This document shows, one piece after another, positions 22,018 to 33,030 of a DNA stretch of 64,000 nt (position 1 is the first letter of the stretch; every line of letters begins with the position of its first letter). Below the pieces are notes generated by a model. It ran no database searches, had not been told where the DNA came from, and saw only the letters and a program-made list of their open reading frames with translations. A program made the position numbers and the translations under genes. The stretch spans positions 806,001 to 870,000 of the forward strand of contig NW_020167520.1 of the NCBI RefSeq assembly GCF_001641265.1, given 5' to 3'. This DNA comes from Pseudogymnoascus destructans (Eukaryota; Ascomycota; Leotiomycetes; Thelebolales; Thelebolaceae).

Positions 22018-22205
22018 GATCCTGTCTGGTCTATAGACTATGTAGGATCAGTTGTGTCCTGTGATCTCCTTGTGACACACAGATCCTGTCTAGTCTATAG
22101 ACCATGCAGGATTGGTCGCATCCTGTGACCTCCCTATGACTCATGGATCCTGTCTGGTCTATAGACCATGTAGGATCAGTTATGTGGTCCTAGTCTCATG
22201 ACTGT
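22018..22205. repeat. 64-bp tandem repeat x 3 with internal palindrome
   Basis: Units start at 22018, 22082 and 22146 with GATCCTGTCTGGTCTATAGA-like sequence. Copies 2 and 3 contain the perfect 12-bp palindrome GGTCTATAGACC; copy 1 has one change. The array abuts the rearranged LTR A piece. Confidence 0.85.
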
Positions 22206-22668
22206 TTCATGACTCATACGTGACCCATGACCATAGCCTTTCCTAACTCACATATTCCTTGACTTAGCACTGTAGGTGGGGTGAGCCATAACAGTAGCAT
22301 TACATCCTCCTTCTGTTTCCTTATTAGCATCTCTTAAGTTGTAGGGTTTATACAATTCGTAGTTATTAGGGTAAATGGGAAGGGTGAGTCATTAGGCTTG
22401 CTATTGCTATCGTCATCATTGTTAGGTAGGCTGATCTGCTTAAACACGTTAAGCAAGCAGTTCTAAGACTAGGAGCCTTAGAACCCCTATTTAGTATAGG
22501 ACATACTCTCTAGACAGACTAGAGAGTAGTAGGAATAGAGGTCATGTGTAGCAGCATTGTATAGGGCAAAATTATCACTTTTTTAATAGGCATCATCATA
22601 ATGGACATTAAACACATGTATTACTAATCTACAAGCTAATTACATTAGGCAATTATTATGAAGGGCAG

Positions 22669-22860
22669 TGTAACGCTACTTCCTAAATGATAGGATGTAT
22701 AGAGGTTTCTTACATAGGGTTTACTTAACAGAGGAGGTAGGGGATTAGACACAAAGGCTTTCTAAGTAACACATTATAGTATGTAAAGAATACTATATTA
22801 AGTTGAGTATGAAGTTCCTATCTAAGAAACTATCTACTTATATAGTGGCATCATGCTAAA
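22669..22860. repeat. Truncated LTR A fragment (minus orientation)
   Basis: It starts TGTAACGCTACTTC and follows LTR A through GGAGGTAGGGGATTAGACAC to the TATATAGTGGCATCATGC region, where homology stops. It is more diverged than other copies, mostly by transitions. Confidence 0.75.
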
Positions 22861-23289
22861 GGGAATAGTTGGAATTAGTGTATTAAACAGTATTAGCTAT
22901 ATAGGCCATATACAGCCCATATACAGGTCCGTATCATATACAGCAATACTAAGTCAGTGTGTATTTCAAATTCTAATATGGATCCAGTGCATATTTAGTT
23001 CTTAATACTAGCTGTATATAGCTAGTATTAAGGCTTAAAATTCTAAACGAGGGGTTCGAATAACCTTAATTAATAATTAGTTATATGCTATATATTACTA
23101 CAATGACTTCACAACTACCTAATGTACTGTCACAGCACAACAGTGAGCGATTTGAGTAAACAATTTGAAACCCTAAGTTTGCCTGTACTTAAACGTACAC
23201 TATCCTGTTCCTCTGTCTCTATAATAACAACTACAAGCAAATGATTTTCAAAGGTCTAGGACCATATGCCTGTTAGCCGCTACAATATC

Positions 23290-23495
23290 ATTTATAACCA
23301 CTAGGGCGGGTTAATATGGCGTTGTAGATACTGTCTAAAGGAGTATCTTAAGTCTAGCAGAACGAAGATTATTACAAGGCACCTAAAAGAACACAACATC
23401 AATATATCCTCTACTTAGGAATCTTGAACTACCTCAATTTAAAGCAGCATCGCTAATGCTTTTGATAAAGCTAAGGATGATAATTATAAACGGCC
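23290..23495 (+). pseudogene. BED zinc-finger N-terminus of a hAT-type transposase, relic
   Basis: A frame reads WRCRYCLKEYLKS, then TKIITRHLKEHNI, matching a BED finger (C-x2-C ... H-x4-H). Stops follow. The piece ends at the tandem repeat at 23500. The hAT C-terminal relic at about 51 kb could belong to the same family, but this is unproven. Confidence 0.5.
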
Positions 23496-23499
23496 ACTT

Positions 23500-23635
23500 T
23501 AAGGGTCACGTGGGGTCTCGCGACGTGATTGGGTCTAGGGCCTAGGGGCCATTAAAGCCAATCACTCTAAGGGTCACGTGGGGTCTCGCGACGTGATTGG
23601 GTCCAGGTCCCAGGGGCCATTAGAGTCAATCACTC
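23500..23635. repeat. 68-bp tandem duplication
   Basis: Two near-identical 68-bp units (23500-23567 and 23568-23635), each with GGTCACGTGGGG and TCTCGCGACGTGATTGGG. It marks the switch from AT-rich relics to normal-composition DNA. Confidence 0.85.
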
Positions 23636-26454
23636 CTTCGACCCTCTCGGGGCGCTAGATCAAACCTACCTAGCTCATGGGGCCGGGGCCCGGCTCAGTC
23701 GATGGACCCAAAAGAGGGGGCGGCAGGATGGCTTGGCAATTACTGATTCGTGTAATCGTCAAGCCGAAGGTATGACAGCTAAATCCCTCTACTGTCGATG
23801 CTGTGATTCCCCTTAGCCCGTGAGACAACAACATGTTCTGTTGGTCAGGCTTGTGATACATGTTCGCGGTTAAGTGATTCCAATAGCGTCCGATCATCCG
23901 ATGTCTGCCATATCGATATATTCCAGACACTTGTGGAGAGTATGACGCGGGGCACGGAAATGATGAGGTCAGAAGGAGAGTCAAGGTCGTGCCTGTTTGT
24001 AAGATAAGACACCCAGTTATATAACGCCTCGGTTTTTATTGGCGAGAACTCAAACAACCAGCGGGGCCTCATTCGGTTGAGGCTCGGCTACCCTGTTTTG
24101 TCGCTGGCAAATCTCCGACGCCAAATCCCCTTTTTGTTTGTTCCATCGAAAAATGATCTATCGACAAGGCCCCTTGCAGCATGCCTGCAAAGCAAGGCCA
24201 AAGGCACGGGAAGGCAAGGTAAAACCAAGGCAAGGCAGGTATACCTAAAGCAAGGTGAGGCGTCTGTTCAGGAGTAATCCCAACAGAAACTACTATGGGC
24301 CGTGTAAGCCGTACCGAAATGAGCTCCATCGCAGTGCAGTAGCATCGGGAGAGTCCGTCCACTCCGCCTCGATCGCGATCTGCCAGATCGACTATACTAT
24401 TTCGATTTTCGTAAACACACACCTAAGCGGAAATGTCAAGGTGACGTTGGCACTGCAATAAACCGTTAGTTCTGTGGGCGGCAATCACATCCCGTTGTCT
24501 CACAAATGCCCGCCTTGGCCAATCATTCCCGACACAGGCTGCCAGCTCAGTTCCACACACCTGCAATCGGAGAGCGCGCAGATTGAGTTTTACCTGGCCT
24601 TGCCAGGTTCGCCCAGACTGGCCTGGCTAATTGCGGGAAGACTTACCCCCTAAGCAAGAACAGGGAGCTCACCCTCAGTAAACACCTACAGTACTGTATT
24701 ATACTGTACGGCGCCTATGATATGCAGTACTAGCGTTTTCAGCACCCCAGTCCAGCGTTTAAAATTAATTGAAAGCCCAGGTCCAGAGTTCCTGTGCCAT
24801 TTCTCGAGACATATCCCGTACGGCAAGCTACCCCCTGGCGGAAGGATATCTGAAGTGATACTTCCAAAAGTGGAATGCCCGGGCCGATATGCAGCCCATA
24901 CTTTCGGCCCCCCCTGCATCGTTAGCGGAGCTGTGGCGGCCGGGTTCTGCGGATAACTAACTGGTCAGCTCAGTAGCTCAGTGATATACTGTAGTCCATG
25001 ATGGTGTACCCCACCATACGAGTAGCGTCCAGTCCGTGCCTCCGCGTCGATCTAATTCAGCCCTAATGGGGCATCATCGATATCTCATCAAACCTGATCA
25101 AAAGGAGAGATTATGATTGATATGATTGATATGATTGAAACCTCTTCATTTCTTTATTGGGAAATTCTGTCTCCTTGCTGCTTCTCATTTCCCCATGTTC
25201 GGCTATTGCGTACGAGTCGGGACTACCCGTCCAATCACTGTATATCACATTTGCTTTTAAATTGTCTGTACGTCGAAACGTGGCACAGAAATTCCTGGCC
25301 TCCTCGTTGTCAATTGTCGGGTACAACGGTTACATACCGAGGCATCGCATATAGCTGTCTAGCAACAGGTAGTATTTCTGTAGTATTGTTGCTCTTATTT
25401 GTTGTGTCTCGGCGTTGTATAAACACATGTCTCAATCGTGAAACATGGCTGCCAACCTCCTCTTCCGAGTGGCTCCATCGGACCACATGAAGGCCAATCG
25501 GATCTTGTTGAGAGACAGCTCTCCCAATCTTAGGCTGGACGGGTGGCAAATCTCACCAGGGGCCACAGGTATAATCAATATTAGCGCGTCCAGCTGGTTG
25601 GTCGCGGCGTCCAAGGAAAGGAGGCTCTTTCCCATGGGTGCAGCACATCGGCCCGCTGAGCTTTCCAGCTATCCCTAATAGAGCTATGTTAAAGAAAACA
25701 ATTGTCAATAATGCCAGCAGTCTATTCCTCAATTTCCTCTCAGAGGCAAGTTTATGCTGTGGAACAGCGGGATTCCCAATGCTGCCGGTTTGTCATCTGC
25801 CCGGAGAAACAGGAAGGCAACTCCACGCTGCAGAATGGCATGTGCAGTTTATCATCAGCCATGCCATCTTCTTTTGCCTCCGTTTTGGTGAATGCCAAAG
25901 TTAGCATCTTTCCCCGAAACAGTAGGAAATTATGAATTTAGCTGATCGGCTGGCTCAGTCGAGCTTCAATAGCCTGTTTCCACGTATTCCAGTGCAACGC
26001 TGAGCTGCAAGATGACCTGGTCAATATCCCAAATTCGCGTTGACTCGTGGGTTTTTCTCATCTTACTGTCTCACTTGTCAGTTTGCGGCGGATCAAGGGG
26101 CATAAGCTAGAGACTCTTACCGCGTATCCACTCGCGCCCATGCACTGCATCAACCCAGCGCACACCTCCTGTCTTGAAATGCATCTCCACCACTGCCGCT
26201 AGCGGCACAGCGATCTCTGTTTCCTGAGAACAGCCCACAGCAGCAAATGGACAGACATGTCCTATCTGGGAATGCAGGAAGCGAGCTCGAACGTTGCTTG
26301 CCCTTCAAAAAATCTATAAAGACCACCCTCTTCGCCTTCATCCCATTTCTTCTCATCATCATCAACAATCTCATCTTCATCTCACTTCACTCACTTCACT
26401 CACTTCAATCAACTTTTCTCAAGCCTTCCAGCTTCAAACAAACCAACCGCAAAT
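23636..26454. other. Long intergenic region, no supported gene
   Basis: Composition is normal, but all open frames are short, overlap on several strands, and have no domain, signal peptide or convincing splice structure. A small (A/C)AAGGCAAGG-type repeat lies at 24190-24260. Confidence 0.5.
26315..26320 (+). promoter_or_regulatory. TATA-like box of the hydrophobin gene
   Basis: TATAAA lies 140 bp before the start codon, followed by a CT/CA-rich leader with TCACTTCACTCACTTCA repeats, a usual fungal 5' leader composition. Confidence 0.5.
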
Positions 26455-26816
26455 ATGCAAATCTCCAAGATCATCACCACCATTGTCGCCACTGCCTGTG
26501 TCTCCACTGCTCTCCCAAATGACGGTGGCCACGGACATGAGGGTGGCCACGGTAGTGACCGCCCCAACAACGGCAATGTCCAGTGCGTCAACGGCTCCAA
26601 CTACTGCTGCCAGTCTCAGGCCGGTCTCCTCGCCATCGGCTGTGTCCTCCAGAATGTTCTTGGTGCCTGCGCCAACCAGCAAGTCTGCTGCACCAACAGC
26701 GGTTCCGGAGTAAGTTTTCCCATCCTTCATTCACACACCATCTTCAGTCACTAACATCCCAAAAGACCCAGAACTGTGTGAACCAGAACGGTCTCCAGAT
26801 CAACGTTGTGTTGTAA
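26455..26816 (+). CDS. Hydrophobin
   Basis: Exons 26455-26709 and 26766-26816 are joined over a GTAAGT...CACTAAC...AAAAG intron and give 101 residues. The N-terminal about 19 residues form a signal peptide (MQISKIITTIVATACVSTA). A short Gly/His-rich spacer follows (GGHGHEGGHG). The mature part has the full eight-cysteine hydrophobin pattern: C (VQC), CC (NYCCQ), C (IGC), C (GAC), CC (VCCT), C (QNC). The last cysteine is only gained by splicing, which supports the intron. Such proteins self-assemble at air-water and wall surfaces and coat spores and hyphae. The short final loop and C-terminus leave class I versus class II open; class I-like spacing is my preference. Confidence 0.9.
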
Positions 26817-28090
26817 ATGCAACACTCGACTTGATTCGGCTACTCGCCAATACTGCCTTGGCCGGGTCCGCCGTTTGCACATACCCTCGCCGGTGCGCGT
26901 GATCGGCGTGCGCATGGTCGACATTCCTTACATATTCTCGCATGAGCGAGATGGTTCCTTTTGTTTCTTCTCGGGGTTGTAGTGGAGGATATCTGGTGAT
27001 AATTCGGGCTTTTGGATGAATCTTTTCTAGTCTTTTGTCACGCGAAGTTGAGATGGACGGGGACGCCTGTTGGGATCTCCTGTGGCCTTTGTTTTAATAA
27101 TGCTAGTAATGGATTCATAATCTTGCCTTTAAGTCGGACTCTTGATGATGCTTGTGAATTGTGACTGCTCTTGTCTTTAGCTTCCAGTTCTCTCGTTATC
27201 AATATATCTTTCCCTGTGGGACTTTCCATTTATTTAAAGGTATAATATTTATTCGCGGAAGAACATATGAGATCATTGATATTCGTAAATATGAATTCCT
27301 GTTAGTATAACCCAGGAATCCGTATAATGGAAGGTACGACTAACAGTAAAATATACGTGAGGCAGAAAAGGAAGGTACGACCGACGGTAAAAGGCAGGAA
27401 CCAACTAAGAGGCAACAGCCACACTAGAAATACAATGACATCAATAACAAATACACTTACGTATACCTACTTTAGCTCCGTTGTAATCTAAATATTTAAT
27501 ATAATATAAATGGTTCCTGTCGAGTGTTTATGGAAGAGACGTACAACGACATAATCGAGGAGGTGGGCAGCCCGTTTTTATATTACCGTTCTTGATCGGC
27601 TAACGTGCTACCACTCGCAGGTTGCGTGAACATGATAGTTCATTAAATAGCGCACAGATGAGCGTTGGCAAGTTCGGAGTGTTTTTAAATGAATATGTTC
27701 TATAGGGTTTCGTTTATTGAGATGTTAAGTGCTTGGAATAAGTTAATATTTCGTGGAATCGGAATTTAATATTATATTTGCAGAATATGTTAAAATTATA
27801 ACCTACCTCAACAACACGAATATTCAAATATAAATACGGAAGGATAATCTCCAGCCTCTAGCTATTAATTCAAGCTACAATTTATTGCGATATATGGCTT
27901 CATAAAGGGAGAATTATAATTGTTGGATTCGAAACGCATGCCTTAGGTGGACATTCTCTAACCACAACAACTCCCGAAACGCAGCCCGTGCACTTGCTGA
28001 AACCCCGAACCATCCAGACCTCATAAAAATGCCCTGCTATCCAATCCCGACCCGAACTCCATACACCATATTCACGAGCGCGGCCCATCA
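26817..28090. other. Intergenic; AT-rich part 27240-27900
   Basis: 3' flank of the hydrophobin, then an AT-rich stretch without open frames or recognisable repeats. Confidence 0.5.
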
Positions 28091-28242
28091 TCACCCCCTA
28101 TGCGCCACGTCAAAGCCGCTATTATCCGACTCTGGTGTCCCAAAATTCGATTTCCCACCACTATAAATCGTATCCGTCATCTGCATAGGAGTATATCTCC
28201 GGCGCTTGTAGCAGTAACTACTCAAATCGCGTGGTTAGTATA

Positions 28243-30047
28243 CTCGGTGTTCCACCCACTCGCTTCGCTCGTAGGTGGCGACAGCAAGTTGTGCGTGCGA
28301 CAGCAAGATGTGCGACACATAAAACGAAGAAAAAGACGCCTTATATATCAACTATATAACTATATAATTAAAACATAAAATCAATAGAACTACTATCACT
28401 ATCGCTACTGCCACTATTGCTACTATCACTTTGATCCTTACTATACCGTAAAATGATCACTTTTGATTTCAACCCTTCCTTCTTCCGCTCTGCTACCCGC
28501 TTCCTCTCAACCTTACGCTCTTCAATTTCGATTTTACGTGCTTGCGCTTGTAGCTGCTTTACTACTTGGTCCGATTCCCTTGCTGCTCTTGCGTCTGCTT
28601 TTGCTTGCAACTTTGCTTTCTTCTCTTCCCGCATTTTCCGTGCATCTGATGCATATAACTGCCCTCCTTTCTGTAGTGATTTCCGTGCCCTTGCCTTTGC
28701 TGCCTTCTGCTCTACTGCACGTAGAGTCATAATATCTAGCTCGGTCTTATAGAGCTCTGCCCGGTGTAGAACAACTGTAGTTCCACGTGCAAATGATTGA
28801 AACCCTTCTCTTGAAGGCGATGAGAAAGCTTCCTCTGCTCTCTTCTGCCAATGTTCAACCGCTTGCACACTTTGCATAGTTGTTTTCGGTGTTGAGATAA
28901 TATTATATGAAGCAAATGGCTCATAATCAGGTGTTTGATTCCGAGTCTCTTGTATCTTGTCAATTACAAGTGGAGGATTATATGGATATAGTCCTGTATT
29001 TCTCCAACCAGATTGAATTGTACGGACAGTTAGAGATTGCCGTCGGATTTGCGGGAGGTCTGAAAGGAACGTACGTAGCTTATACTCATAGTCGTAGCTA
29101 CGTACTGCTTGATCAAGTGCCTTTTGATGAAAGTGTTTGCACTGCTTAAAAACCGCTACATCAAGAGGTTGTAATAGATGTGTTGTATGAGCAGGAAGGC
29201 AGCAAATAACAATGTTATGCTCTTCTGCTAATGTAAGAAAGCGCTCTGTTTTATGAGAGTCATGGCCGTCAAGTAATAAGAGGCGAGTATCATCTGGTGC
29301 CATATGCTCTGCAGATAGTTGGATAAAATGCATAAGGTATTGGATTGCAATGTCGTCGTTTGAATACCCGCTCTCATTTACAATAATGAGAGCATTTGGC
29401 TCAAGGTCATCATTGTACCATGAATCCATATGAAGTTTGCCAGGGATAATGATAGCTTCTGCAAGTGCAGCACCACTTGCATTTACTGCCTCAAACACCT
29501 CTTTCTTTTGTGCTTGCTTCCGATGTGTATTTAACGTCTTCGTGTGAATTGTATGAAATTCGGGGTGTGCTTTTAGAAAGCGTTGTAGCCACCGTTGTGA
29601 TGGTATCGTACGATTAGGTCGTAAGTCTGCAACTGCCCGTAGTATCATAGATCGGTTGGCAGGGACCCCGCGCTCAAGTTGGTCGTATATGAATTGACAG
29701 ACCGCGGTCTCTTGCGATTGAGATAAGACTCGATTGCTACCTCCGTAGGGTAATTGAGGAGACGTAGTACTCGTAATACGACATCGGAGTGTCTCACGGT
29801 TGACATTGAATTTATTTGCAACCCAAGCAATTGTATATGTACTTGGTTGTTTTAAGAAGAACTGTTGGGCCTCATTAAGGCGAGCAATCATAGTAGGATC
29901 GTTATTTTGAGGCATTGTAGATACTACGTTATGAAGAATACTATTATTTTTTCTATATATCAAAATAGCGGTGTACGCACATCTTGCTGTCGCACGCACA
30001 ACTTGCTGTCGCCACCTACGAGCGAAGCGAGTGGGTGGAACACCGAG
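28243..30047 (-). mobile_element. Pogo-type transposon P1, copy 1 (internally deleted)
   Basis: 1,805 bp with about 75-bp perfect inverted ends (CTCGGTGTTCCACCCACTCG...) and TA duplications at 28241-28242 and 30048-30049. It is nearly identical to copy 2 (33031-35021) but exactly 186 bp shorter. It lies in the last intron of the membrane-protein gene, same strand, directly beside the intron's TACTAAC box. Confidence 0.95.
28368..29915 (-). CDS. Pogo-type transposase, in-frame deletion form
   Basis: 515 residues from the ATG at 29915, open throughout. Compared with the 577-residue copy 2 it lacks 62 residues between KKEVFE and AVNASG, which include the first catalytic Asp motif NVDETG; the other two acids (LLLDGHDSH, LLQPLDVAVF) remain. 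The N-terminal HTH and CENP-B-type DNA-binding regions and the C-terminal Lys/Arg/Glu coiled coil and Ser/Asp tail are intact. Two other residue differences (Cys for Arg, Tyr for His in the HTH-linker area) are both C-to-T on the coding strand. It could bind ends but should not cut. Confidence 0.9.
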   Translation of the reverse strand: MPQNNDPTMIARLNEAQQFFLKQPSTYTIAWVANKFNVNRETLRCRITSTTSPQLPYGGSNRVLSQSQETAVCQFIYDQLERGVPANRSMILRAVADLRPNRTIPSQRWLQRFLKAHPEFHTIHTKTLNTHRKQAQKKEVFEAVNASGAALAEAIIIPGKLHMDSWYNDDLEPNALIIVNESGYSNDDIAIQYLMHFIQLSAEHMAPDDTRLLLLDGHDSHKTERFLTLAEEHNIVICCLPAHTTHLLQPLDVAVFKQCKHFHQKALDQAVRSYDYEYKLRTFLSDLPQIRRQSLTVRTIQSGWRNTGLYPYNPPLVIDKIQETRNQTPDYEPFASYNIISTPKTTMQSVQAVEHWQKRAEEAFSSPSREGFQSFARGTTVVLHRAELYKTELDIMTLRAVEQKAAKARARKSLQKGGQLYASDARKMREEKKAKLQAKADARAARESDQVVKQLQAQARKIEIEERKVERKRVAERKKEGLKSKVIILRYSKDQSDSSNSGSSDSDSSSIDFMF

Positions 30048-31540
30048 TACTGTATACCGAGCTGAGCGCGGCGAAAGAGAGGACTGGAAAACTTACAAGC
30101 ACCCGGCAATAATTAAAATCAACACTGGCACGCCGACACCGACACTCACGCCGATTATGACTTTATTACTCACACCTCTCGTCTTCCCTTTAAGAATGCT
30201 GCTATCCGTGCCCGTAGATATAGACCCACTGCTTGTAGGCTTAGACGTAGTAATAGACGAAATCGTCGGGACATACGATACAGGACTCCCAGTCGTAGCC
30301 CCCATCTCCTTCGCACCCGCTCCAAACGCCTTGGTCCTCACAACCGTATCCCCCGTTGTAGTCGGGAACGCAGCCTCAGCAGTACCCACCGGCACGGCAG
30401 CTATCAACGTACTCGTGACCACATTCTTCACCGCCGACTGCAGCGACGCGGGACAATTCACAAGCCCAGTAGACAAACACACCGTCGCTATCTGCGTAAC
30501 CACCGTAGTAGTCGTAGTCATCCCCTCATCCCTCCTCACCACCGCCGTGCTCGTGACAACCGGCGCCACCGCCGTCTTCGTACCCGCACAGATATCCACA
30601 AGCGTGGTATACCAAATCGGCACCTGCGTGCTCGGCCCCGGTCCCCACGAATGTTCACCCACCGCCAGCGAAGCGCCTGCGTTCGCACCGACGAGCATGG
30701 AGTACTCCTCCACGACTTGTAGAGGGCAGTCGTCGCGGTCGGGGGCGGCGGTGACGTTGGTGACGATAAATTTGACGGGGATACCACCGACGAAAGAGGT
30801 GGGAGTGCTGAGTTCGAGGCCGGAGCGGATGCCGAGGCGGAGGACGGCGATAAGGACGGTGTTGGCGCCCGCGAGGGTTACCGGGAGGAACTCGAACTTG
30901 CCGCCGTTACTGGGGGTGATAGGTTAGTATGTATTTCTGACGGGAGATTGGATGGGATGTTGGGCTTACAAGGTTATGCTTGAGACGTCGTGGTCGAACA
31001 TGTGGATATCAATAGCTTGATGTGGAAGCCGCTGCTGATATCGTCTCGGCGTCTACACTGATAATTAAGTCTATAGAGAAGACAACACCAACCAACAAAT
31101 CCTTGCCCACAGCAAAACCTAGTGGGGTCTGAGATGTATACAGATTGAGAGTGTACGTGGCGCTGCCCGATAATATGGTGTCAATTTCCATGTACAGCTC
31201 TAGACCATCGAATTGGAATTTGAGATTGCACTCTGGGAGTTTGGGCAACTCGACATCGAAGTCAACATCGAATGGCGGGAATTCAACACCGTCAAAGTTG
31301 CCACTTATCACACTCTCCGTGAAGTTCCCGGCATAGTCCTTAATGTCGTCAATGACTGTCTCGGTAACATTGGCGATTTCCGCTCCGATCTCAGACGTGA
31401 CGTTGCCAACTGCCTCGCTGAAGTTGAAGCCCCCAGCAATAGTAAACTGCGCACTGGCCATGCCTTTAATATAACACGTCGTGCATATGATCTCTACACT
31501 GGCGGTGACGGAGAGATTGCTCTTCTTGGCTCCTTCTGTG

Positions 31541-32161
31541 CTATGGATAATTTAGTCACCAGGCACTTGTATTGAGTAGAAAATAGCTCGAAGGAGCAGT
31601 AGCCAACATGCGACCTAGGGCGGAATATGTCAGCAAAGTAGAATGGTCGAACTTGTTAAGCCGATTACATTTATAGTGGGCAATAACCACGTAAAAACGC
31701 GGCCTTGAAACTCGCGACCACAAAAGCCCGAAAACACCAACATGCAGAGATCCTCATCTAATTTTAACCCTGTTCGCAGCTGCGGAAGCTTGTCGCGATC
31801 CTTCCTGGTCATTTCGGCGAAGCTGTCCCTTGTCATAAGTATATCGTGTACACGGCGCCGTAGCTTTCAAATACTAGGGTACCAAACGTGTCTCCCCGCA
31901 CCAACAACAACACACCCCGAAGTGCTGCAGCATCTCAGCCGCATGGCCATTTCGCGCATGTACCGTGACTTTTGAAACCCAAAAATGGAATTTTTGGAGG
32001 ATCCCGACATGGTATCACTGCTGGCCTTGCGGGCAAAGACGAGGCTGTGGGATTGCGTTCCATGTTGAGGCCCCCAACACCATGCGACCACTGTCACACT
32101 AGGACGTGAAATGTCCCGCGATAGTGTCTCAGTGGGGCCTTTTTTCGTTTTTTTCGCGTGG
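31541..32161. other. Intergenic, nothing recognised
   Basis: This lies between the broken membrane-protein gene and the Fot1-like element. Its minus strand might hold the missing first exon of that gene, but none could be supported. Confidence 0.4.
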
Positions 32162-33030
32162 TACAGTATTATCTCGTTAAGTCGATGTAATTGGTCATGC
32201 ATAAATATATCGAGTTATAGAAATATCGAGTTAGAAAGTGATCTGAAGTAGACCCGAAGTAGCCCCTCAGCTAAACCATCCATCCATCCAACGTGCCTTG
32301 AACCAACTCATTGGCCTGTTTGGCCACTAATTGCCTCTCCACGCGCTCTAAAGAGCGCAAAAATGATGCTGGATCCGTGATGCCACTATTCTCAGATTCT
32401 GAGAACTCAATCAGAACTTGGAGGGCTTGTACAGTGTTCTGTGTACAGCGTTCTGTGTGGTGAGCACAGGACGCTGGGGCTCCTCATTCATGTCATCATC
32501 TTGAGCATCGGAAACCTGTATATATGGAGCCATCGCCTCCTGTAGAATTGTGTCCTCATCTAAGCCTCCCTCCACCTCTTGTATTCCCTCCTCCGCTGGA
32601 TTCAAAAAGTTCGAAAGGTCCATAGCGTCTGATATATGACCAGCTTGTTGTACTCGAGTATATAAGTCGTTTAGAACAGGGAGTGGGTGTATAGGAAGCT
32701 GTATTGGGCGTAAAAGAATCGTGCTTTTTCGAAAGCAATTGTAGATAGTCGTATTTGTAACGTCGTGATGCCATGATCGAATAAGCCAGCGAATTGCAAA
32801 GTGTATTGTCATTGTTTTGATTGGATCCAGGTTGTTGCTAAAAGATTCGAGCATGAACTCGAGCCATTGCCGACGATAATAGCTTTTTAAAGAGGCTATA
32901 ATACCTTGATTGAGAGGTTGATATCGACTGGTCACATTTGGAGGAAGCCAGATAATTCGTATGTTTGGAGGAGGAGGCGTCGATTCCACTGCAGCGATAT
33001 GGGCTGAGAAGTTATCCATTGTAGGCAGTA

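Larger units (their letters stand above)
28091..31540 (-). pseudogene. Single-pass membrane protein gene, frame-damaged, with a transposon in its last intron
   Basis: Reading minus: an exon at about 31540-31012 (ASAQFTIAGGFNFSEAVG..., DLLVGVVFSIDLIISVDAE), then ISSGFHIKL and DIHMFDHDVSSITL, an intron with TACTAAC, NGGKFEFLPVTLAGANTVLIAVLRLG, and EYSMLVGANAG. A Thr-rich stem and one TM segment (VIIGVSVGVGVPVLILIIAG) follow. The last exon at 28217-28091 adds a cytoplasmic tail beginning FYCYKRRRYTPMQMTDT. The splice from GTAAGT at 30096 to TAG at 28218 is in phase. Two small losses near 31040 and 31012 put ISSGFH and DIHMF in different frames, so the gene looks broken. The first exon or signal peptide was not found. 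No known function. Confidence 0.6.

Noticed and set aside
22018..22205. CRISPR-like array
   Set aside because: Units are contiguous 64-bp tandem copies with no unique spacers, in a eukaryotic genome.
23040..23065. GGGGTTCGAATAACC-like tRNA T-arm
   Set aside because: No acceptor stem, D-arm or anticodon arm could be folded around it.
23670..25935. Many short frames as possible genes
   Set aside because: They overlap on several frames, with no domain or convincing splice sites.
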